Origin: Marasmius tenuissimus
Taxonomy: Eukaryota; Basidiomycota; Agaricomycetes; Agaricales; Marasmiaceae
Assembly: GCA_029532415.1 (NCBI GenBank)
Contig: JAQOTA010000022.1
Location: 496,001-560,000 of the forward strand
Direction of reading: 5' to 3'
DNA: 64,000 nucleotides
This document shows positions 56,590 through 64,000 of the stretch, piece by piece (position 1 is the stretch's first letter; every line of letters starts with the position of its first letter). A model generated the notes under the pieces. The model saw only the letters and a list, made by a program, of their open reading frames with translations, ran no database searches and was not told the DNA's origin. A program made the position numbers and the translations under genes.

Positions 56590-57799
56590 GATTGGGGGGC
56601 CGGGATCGGCGAGGCTAGGTGTGTTTGGGCTACTCGAGGAGAGCTGGGAGGAACATTCGAAGGCGAGGGGGTTTATATATGGATCATGAACCTACGGTGG
56701 GTTTACCGTTTCACAGGAACTCCGAACCATACCAGGCTAACGAGGAACAAGGAACAGAATGCGTGCGGCATATCCAGGGCTCAGACGCAGGGACGGTACC
56801 GCATATACGGCGGATACGAAAGTGGAATGAAGCGTACAATCATAATCGCTATCAAGACGTCAAAAGTCAAAGTCAAAACCGATAAGTCCCTGCATCTGTC
56901 AACGGTCTGTACCTACCGGGTAAGATTTCAGTGAGTACTCGCTGTCCACGAAGAGAAGAATCATCCTTATCAGGTTTTATTTTTGAGAAAGGTCGGGAAT
57001 GTTGATTTTCCGACGTCGAACCTCGCTTTACGACGCGTTAAGCAAAAAGAACCGAACCTCAATTCACTCTTGAATGATGCTAGTCTTGTTGAATGTTTGC
57101 ACCAGTTAGTCATGATCACTTTCTTTCCGTCTCGTCAAACGCCGTGACCACTGTCCATCAATTTTCGCTTTTATGTAACGTTGTGCCTTCTACTTACCAT
57201 TCGACGCACCATCGACTAGTATGAATGAATGGTTATAATTCACAGCTTGGCTTCGTTAGGTTGACCTGAATCTGGAGATCGTTATAAAGTGGGTGAGCCG
57301 AGATGTATTCTCGATCCCAATGTCGTGTTGTCAGTGCTTCAAATATCGCATCCTTGGACGACCTACTCGGACTGAAGGCAGGGAGCTCCGACGCGACAGC
57401 TCAGCACGTGATCGCGACAGACCCCCATTCGCTCGCGGGTCCGTTTGTTGTTGCGACTTTGCTTCTGTACTCATAATCATTGCCACCAAACAATCTTGAA
57501 CGCCCCCATCATCGTCAAACTTCACCGTATGCCCTGGCCCTTCGATATAACTGATCTTGTCGCCTCGAGAGGCATGTGGATGAAATGGACCAACTAAGCT
57601 CAGTACTCTCTGATAGAAACCCTTTGGACGAGCATCTCAAAGTTTTCCTGTCGCCTTCTTACAAGGCCAGTCGCTGAGCTCGACGTTAAGGCAGGACATT
57701 TGGATATATACATCAAAGTTGGCTGTCTGGGCCGAGAAAAAAAATATGTTCGGGGTATCTCAGATGATAAATACATGTCTTTCGAGCCTCGAGGGGAAC
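56590..57799. other. intergenic, no gene seen
   Basis: Left part is the probable promoter of the CVNH-like gene; right part is the probable 3' UTR of the GH47 gene. Nothing coding in between. Confidence 0.35.
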
Positions 57800-60325
57800 T
57801 TACAGCCCCAACCCCAAATCAATCTCGATATTAACATCAAGCCCACCCGGGCCGAAGAGTCTGAAGTGGCTCCCCGACGTTTCGGGAGGAGCAGCCTCGG
57901 AGGTCTCACTGTAGACGAAAGGCGCCTGTGCGGATAAATACCTCCCACTTCCATACACCGGCTTGGCTGGAGGTGCCTTGAAAGGATGGGCCTCAGTGTT
58001 GAATACCCCTGATGGAGTAGAGCGCGATGAGATGGAACAATGAACAAAGAGGGAAAAACAAGACGCACATTCATCCATATGTATATGGTTGGGATCGTCA
58101 AAAGTAAGGTATCTGGATTGTATTGTGAGTTCGAGCGATGCGCGAGTGAAGCAACAATCCAAAGAACTTACAAATACTTCAACACCTCCGCGAACCAGAA
58201 ACTCTGCGTGTTGTCAACCAGCCCCTGACTGGGATCATTCACGTTCCTCAACGCTGCGAATCCACCCGTCTGCTCAGCCACCAAGCACTTGTTGAAGCTG
58301 TCCACCGCGCTGGCCGCACGGTCGAGGTACTTTGTGTCGCCCGTTGCTCGCCAGGCGATAAAGTTGGATTCGAGTACTTCTGGCCGCAAGTTGTACGAGA
58401 AACCCGTAATGTTAAAACCGTGCTCATCGTAAAAAGCTTGTTGGGAAGGAGTTAGAGCCGTGAAGTTACTATTGGAGAAGTCGGAAGAATTGGTGGTGAA
58501 GTATTGGAATACTTCGGGACCGATACCAGTTCTGTGGAAGGAGAGAGGAGCAGGCGTTTCAGTAAGCCATGGGGTCTGCGATGAGGAAAGGGGAGACGTA
58601 CTGGGTACTGGCATAAGTGTTCCAACAGGCTTCATTGAGGTCCATTCCATACTTGACGATGGTCTCGTTGTTGAGGAGACGGCCGCCTGCATGGAATATT
58701 ATTCATTACGCGTCGACTGGAGAAGACTATAATCGAATTTACGAACCATAGATCCAGTTTCCTGCATGGAAACAGTCAAGGTGAGTTCCTACACCCTCGA
58801 TCTTGCCGTCATCCTGAACCGCCAGATAAAGGTGGTTTCCGGCTGTCGACGTCTGCAGACCCGTATATTTAGTAAAAACATCGAAGGGAAGACACGGGAT
58901 ACCAACCCTCAGTAAATTGTGTATCGACGAATCGACGGCTGTGAGCCAAGCATCCGCGAAGAAGTTATCATCCGTGTTAGTGAGGCGAGCGTACTTGATG
59001 AGATATTCGAAGTAGCTGTCCGAGCCGGGTCCCCAAGTCTATCAAAGATGGCAATGTAAGACGGTGTTGGCGGACTCACGCGCTGAACGAACGAACAAAA
59101 CGAAACTCACCACGTAGGCTTGAACAAATTGGTTCGTTGAGGGATCGATTTCCTGCGCGGGCAGACCTGCTAAGGGAGGAGGCTGCGAGCGAACATGCAA
59201 TCTTCCTCTATTAACATGTGGAGGAAACACTTACGATGGCGGCGATGGCCCGAACGGAGTCTTCAGCGAGCTTCCTATAGGTGTCGTTTCCGGTGTACTT
59301 TGTGAGAGTGGCCCATTCCAGGTCAAGCTTCAACACGCGACAACATCAGCACGAGTAACCGAGGGGGAGAACTGATACTAGGTGACTCACTGTTCCGGCT
59401 TCCGCGATGTTGCTCTGCGACAGGGGAGTATGAGAGAGGTAAGTGGGTACAAGAAAGAGATGATGACTGACTGTGTCAACGATTGCCTCGTTTGTTGTGA
59501 AATTGAGGAACCCAAAGGGTAATTTCTGGTTCTTCCATCAATGATGATGTGAGTATAAGGTCGACGCATCGACTTAAAAGAAGAAACTGACTGGCTGGAC
59601 CCAAGCAAACGCCATCTTGTCTGTCACCTCCTTCGCCTTTTCAACAAGAAACGCGTTCTTTCCCCCGCCGAGCTCGTACGCGCTCAGAAGTCCACCGAGG
59701 TAGCGAATGGTGGTCTCGAAGACACTACAAGCAGGATGTGAGATACTAGAGCGACTTATGATATCGGGTTTGATTCATACCTGACCGTATCATTCGTCCG
59801 GGATTCGCTGAAGTCGATTTTGCTCGAAAATTCGAGCCCCTCGTTCAAGAAATCCTAGGTAGTTTGGAGTTGAGGGGGGATGCTGAATGAGTAGTAACGT
59901 TCTCTTCTTACATCGAGTCCCATGATGGCCTGTAAACAGCAAAGCGGTGTCAGCTTGGAATAACAAAAAAAATCATACTATGGACGACGCACCATTGTGC
60001 TCAACCCATCGACAATTGAAGCTCCCCATCCGTTGCGTCCATTGGCGGAGCCTCCGCTCACAGGTCGAACAGTGTCGTTACCAAAGGCATATTTTCTGAA
60101 GTCCTGTATCAGCAACATACTCAAGGTCAAAGACAGACATCCTATGAGGTACCTGTATGCGTTGTAGCTGCGAACGAAGATATCCTTGACAGCGTCACGA
60201 TGTGAGGCAGCACTAGAAGGTAGTACCAGATTCGGAACCTGAGTCGAACCAGCGAGGGCTGTTAACGGAGAAAGGTATAGAGAAAATAGCAGGGCAACGA
60301 ATGGATAAGTAAGGAATATCGCCAT
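57800..60325 (-). CDS. GH47 alpha-1,2-mannosidase, secretory
   Basis: Fifteen exons keep phase and give 559 aa: 60153-60325, 59993-60095, 59912-59929, 59781-59854, 59592-59724, 59472-59525, 59391-59414, 59235-59327, 59111-59182, 58907-59038, 58747-58852, 58602-58686, 58172-58531, 58069-58112 and 57800-58008. Two are micro-exons of 18 and 24 nt. A hydrophobic signal peptide (about 1-24) leads to FVRSYNAYRKYAFGND, GLSTMAIMGLDDF, EAGTLDLEWATLTKYTGND, GPGSDSYFEYLIKY, LDCFHAGNW, FSYNLRPEVLES, SFWFAEVLKYLYL and WVFNTEAHPF, the ordered landmarks of GH47. The TEAHP threonine binds calcium in known members. These inverting enzymes trim alpha-1,2-mannose from N-glycans in the ER/Golgi or outside the cell; with a signal peptide and a Gly-rich non-membrane tail, a secreted form is likely. 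No sign of decay. Confidence 0.9.
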
Positions 60326-61260
60326 GGTTCGTCCCAGAATATCGCCATCGTTGTCGCCTTATGAGGGGTTCATCAATTTCGATTTCGTACAACTTTATTG
60401 CCATCCGATCTGCGGAAAGAAAGTTCTGTTGAAGATTTTATGCAATCGGTCGCCTTCTTTTTCTGCAGACAGGGGAGAGGTTATGTTGGAAGTCGGGAAC
60501 GGGAGTTTCAAGATTTTCGAAGGCCTTTGTATTTGGTTCATTAACTTCCGCTACTTTCCGGTAATACTTAATGGCAATACACTTACTGCAAATATGGTCC
60601 GTAAGTATTGCCAGTACTGGTGGAAGTCGGAGGGAAGGTTGACATTGGACAACAAGTCGAGCGTAATTGCGCGGGAATAACGGTGGAGGACCACGGTCCG
60701 CCCAAATCAAAATGGGAGCTCCGCTTCTCAAAATAAACGTTCATGTCGTCGAAGACTCGAAAACACAGTGGTGGACACAACAAATATCTATCGGGTGAAT
60801 AGTTCGGGTCCAAGCTCAATAACAACGCAGGTGCTCCATATGCTCCATACGGCCACAACTCAATGCCAGCCTCAGCGAGCTGAGGTACTCGCCAGATTCT
60901 TTCTTCCTTGATCATCCGGTGACAGCAGCGGTCAAAGACTCGGAGTTTGAGTCTTGAGATCAAGTCGGGAGATTGCGAACGACTTGATCGCGATCAACTC
61001 TCAGGATCGAAAAGACTTGACATTGTTGTTATAGAAACAAGAGGGAATGGACGGGTGAGCTATGGATACTGTTCATCAGGTTGACTGGTCAGACCTGTGA
61101 GCCCAAACGTTCGAGCTGATCGGTGCAGTACGGTGAGGCTGACTTTGACTTTTGTGTGTTCGAAGGTTGCATTCGAATTCCATAAATAACAATATTGATA
61201 CTATTGACTAGGGTGGAGAGATTGGTCGTTGAGTTGTTTCATGAGTGAGAAAAAGTCCGT
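60326..61260. other. intergenic, no gene seen
   Basis: Holds the likely GH47 promoter and the 3' side of alpha 5. No supported gene. The alpha 3'-flank repeat of the other units is not recognisable here. Confidence 0.35.
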
Positions 61261-61939
61261 CTAGATGTCCTCGTCACAGCTGACAATCTTCTGGTCGTAG
61301 ATGACCTTGTCAGTGGGCTGAATGCTGCCGACACCGTTGTTGTACCATACGTAGTGGTAGTCGTCCTTGCCAGCCTCTCCCGTCGGGTCACCATAGTTGA
61401 GACGAACACGTCCAACAAAGGTCTTGGCAGTAATCTTTGCAACCAATGCAGCCTTATCAAAGAACGACGCGTCAGAGTCGAGTACAGAATTGGTAAACAC
61501 AAAGCCTTACCTTTTGCCCAGGTCGAATGGTAACCTCAATGTTCTGCCTGAACGTCTTCGCCTCGGTGTTGCTCCACGAATCCGAGCTCTCGAACGACAC
61601 CCCGATAGGTAACTCCTCTCCACCATCGGCAGAGAACCCAGCACTCACACCGTACTTCCACGTTTGTGAAACAGTACGGTCACCACCGATGGTGGTTTTC
61701 AGGTCCGTGGTTCCTCCCTTGCAGTTGTTAACGGGGTCACCGACGATCTGGGTAATAACAGAATCGGGACCGGTCTCTTGCATCTCGAAGGTGCACTTGT
61801 CGGCGTCGCCAGGATCACGGCCAGGGCAGTGTTGGAGGCCGGCGGGGTCGGGACGGTCGACGTTCTTGCGCTTCTCGACGGTCGCTGCTGAGGCGCTGAG
61901 GGCAGCGATAGCGAGGGTGAAGAAGGCGGAGAAGTGCAT
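61261..61939 (-). CDS. alpha 5 (KNVDR family)
   Basis: Exons 61511-61939 and 61261-61452 (58-nt intron) give 206 aa. It is the most divergent alpha: FEMQETGPDSVITQ, NNCKGG, GVSAGFSADGG, ELPIGVSFESSDSW, an RPGQK splice-site turn as in alpha 1, and TDKVIYDQKIVSCDEDI at the end. All four mature cysteines, the KR site and the RLNYGDPTGEAGK block are kept. An in-frame ATG at 62005 would only add residues before the signal peptide and is not preferred. Confidence 0.85.
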
Positions 61940-62795
61940 CGTGAGTGAAGAGAAAAAGGTGGGCGAGAGAGTTGGTTTGGGTGTGTGAGAGGGAGATCGA
62001 GGCACTTGATGAGGAAAAGTTCTCGGGTGGGGTCCTGCTTTTATAAATTTCTGGTCTCCGAACGGTAGTTGGAGTACTGACTATGTAGAACCTGGTAATT
62101 GATCTGCACATGAAACATGACTTAGAAAAACTGACCTCATACAGTTCCAGAGCGCATCTCGAAGAGGCGAGCGGACTTGTCTGGAGGCACGGAGCGCGTC
62201 ATTGATAGACATCTTCCGTGGCCGAATACTTTTGGTACAGTTTTGGGCGTAGGCGCCCGGAGGTGTCATCAAAGGCAGTACTTACCACGAGGCTGTCATA
62301 AGGATATCCTTCAAAAGTGGTGCAAAGCCTTGGCAAATCTCGACGGTTCGGAGTTGTTGGAGTAAAGTCAGTATTTGATTGATTCAGTCGGAAGTCCCCT
62401 CGAATCGAGGCGCACCACAATTAAATACTCGCATCACCGAAGCGCACCGCCAGTTGTGATGTGGGTCCCTGAGAAGCTCACAATTGCTGAGCGCAACCTC
62501 CGCAGTTCGACTACAAATGCGAGTTTCAGGTCCATATTGTCAATTTGGAGTAGGGCGGGGAGACTGCACCCACGGTAGTAGGAAGCCGCGATGACTTCAG
62601 CGATTCGATTCTTCGCGGGTGAAGTCACGTCTAGATTTCTTTGTCGAAGACGGTAAGTGAGCGCCACGGCAATAAACGGAGGCCAGCAAGTAGGGTATAA
62701 AGACTGACCATGTTTTACTGTTTCCGACAGCAACTTGCTTCCATCCACCACTCCAAACCAAGTACTTCCCCCTGATTCTCTGAGCCACTCCAGCC
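61940..62795. promoter_or_regulatory. bidirectional promoter of pair 5
   Basis: 856 bases. Alpha TATA at about 62039-62046 (minus strand), beta TATAAAG at about 62696-62702. It keeps a GCGCACCGCCAGTTGTGATG block (about 62440-62460) and a degraded tRNA-like block (ACTGACCTCATAC at about 62130) but lacks the CGGCGG...CCGCCG inverted repeat and the CCCGCTTCGG hairpin of the other pairs. Confidence 0.65.
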
Positions 62796-63471
62796 ATGCG
62801 TTGCACATCATTCGTCGCACTCGCCGCCGCCGTTGCTGCCGTTTCCGCTGCTCCCTCTGAGCTTCAGGCCCGAAAGAACGTCGACCGACCCAATCCCTCT
62901 GGTCTCGATCACTGCCCTGGACGTGATCCTGGCGACGCCGACCGCTGCACATTTGAGAAGCAGGCAAGCCCAATGTCCTATTCCCCAGTATTCCTCGCTA
63001 ACTGAGCCCCAACAGGGTGATCTCCCCGACCGCCGCAGATGGTTCCAGCTCGGTACCCCAGTCGCCAACTGTGACAACCCAGGTGCGCCCGACATTACGA
63101 CCGAGGTCGGTGGTGAGGTGACCAGAACCGACACCTGGGAACACACCGACAAAGCCGAAATCAACCTCTTTGGTATCAAGATCGGTGGAGAGGGTGGCTG
63201 GAGCGAGTCGAAATCCACCACTGCTCGTCAGCTCATCTCTGTCACCGTTCCGGCGGGTAAACAGCGCGTTGCTGTTGTAGGAATTAACCACAAGGAGAGC
63301 AAGGGGAGGATCCGCCTCAACTATGGCGATCCCACTGGAGAGGCGGGCAAGGACGACTACCATTATATTTGGTATGCGAATGATTTGGTGTCCTCCCAGC
63401 CTACGGACGACCAGGAGTATGATGCGAAAGAAATCAACTGTGGGGAGACGTTGGATATGAACAATTTGTGA
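62796..63471 (+). CDS. beta 5 (KNVDR family, GC-AG intron)
   Basis: Exons 62796-62963 and 63016-63471 give 207 aa. It is two residues shorter before KNVDR (SELQAR). Its CPGRDPGDADRCTFE is alpha-like, where other betas have CPGRPTGDAD. The donor is CAG|GCAAGC, a second GC-AG intron in the family. Exon two has EVGGEVTRTDTWEHTD and GKDDYHYIW, and the stop is TGA where the others use TAG. Confidence 0.85.
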
Positions 63472-63737
63472 ACATGACTTCTGCCCACATCACGAAGAGC
63501 TGTCGTTAACTTATTAGTCACGCTATTTATCCTAAACCAATCTAAAGCCACTTACTATTGCGATCGTCTTCATTTGAGAACGGCATAGCCTACTGAGTCT
63601 GTAAGCCCTCAGAGAATCTTGAACACTTGGGGCGATCCAGATCGAGTGGGGTATGTATGTTTGGATTCAAATGGTACGAATTTGCATTCATTCAACTTCG
63701 AGGGTAATGGTAGAACTTGTGAAATCCGTAGTGTAAG
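63472..63737. other. beta 5 3' region
   Basis: Probable converging 3' UTRs. No gene seen, and the beta 3'-flank repeat is not recognisable. Confidence 0.3.
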
Positions 63738-64000
63738 CTAGTGCGACTCAACATTCGCCCCAGTAAGACTATCCTTGTTGATTGAGTCAGAGAATCTCCT
63801 AGGCTGTCTTTTTGACAAGTTACTCACCTTCCTTCGACCTCCATACCGTCCACCCAGGCCATTCCCTCGATGCCTTACAATCATGCAGAACAATGAGATA
63901 AAAGCATAAAAGGTAGTTCCCACGTACACTACTACGACAGCTCGATAATTCGAGTTCTCGGTGACCGTGAACACTCGGTGGCTGGCCAAAAGCAAGATGA
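63738..64000 (-). CDS. 3' end of a probable membrane protein, partial
   Basis: An open minus-strand frame runs in from the right edge and stops at 63738. It has a hydrophobic stretch (AVVVVYVGTTFYAFISLFCMIV) consistent with a membrane helix, followed by a basic, Gly/Arg-rich tail. A possible short intron starts at the GTGAGT near 63828. Too little is present to name a family. Confidence 0.35.
   Translation of the reverse strand, partial: ILLLASHRVFTVTENSNYRAVVVVYVGTTFYAFISLFCMIVRHRGNGLGGRYGGRRKVSNLSKRQPRRFSDSINKDSLTGANVESH

Overview
This window is nuclear DNA of a filamentous basidiomycete, most likely an agaricomycete. The genes carry short GT-AG introns (about 50-85 nt) in almost every coding region. 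The families include a DUF6699 protein, a CxC2-type KDZ transposase, a NACHT STAND receptor with helical repeats, a T5orf172/GIY-YIG-like protein, a GH47 mannosidase and a cyanovirin-N-like protein. Species cannot be named from the sequence. Gene models below were spliced by hand and checked for reading-frame continuity; nothing was searched against a database.

Layout. 1-14 kb: gene-poor, with a tRNA-like repeat, an intact two-finger C2H2 gene (2.3-3.3 kb), a DUF6699 gene (4.3-6.3 kb) and a truncated C2H2 paralogue (9.6-10.8 kb). 13.9-17.7 kb: a dead beta gene and the first divergent alpha/beta pair. 18.5-26.7 kb: a T5orf172 gene, minisatellites, and an apparently intact 1164-aa KDZ transposase with a co-oriented acidic companion gene and an iterated array between them. 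26.7-35.6 kb: unassigned multi-exon genes, a stretch peppered with a GCTTCGGAGGC motif, and a 944-aa homeodomain-like protein. 35.6-41.6 kb: a CTCAAG-rich array, a solo copy of the beta 3' flank, and a 1115-aa NACHT gene. 42.4-55.7 kb: three tandem copies of a segment, each with one alpha/beta pair. 55.9-60.3 kb: CVNH-like and GH47 genes. 61.3-63.5 kb: a fifth alpha/beta pair.

The outstanding feature is the alpha/beta system. Five head-to-head gene pairs encode two related small secreted proteins (alpha about 206 aa on the minus strand, beta about 207-209 aa on the plus strand). Each pair shares a roughly 730-890 bp bidirectional promoter with a TATA box at each end. Both proteins have a signal peptide, a basic cleavage site, a shared KNVDRPDPAGL motif, four conserved cysteines and a shared C-terminal RLNYGDPTGEAGK block, but their introns lie at different places. 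The consistent 1:1 pairing suggests two subunits made together. I do not recognise the family. A beta-sandwich secreted protein, possibly of the aerolysin-like type, is only a guess.
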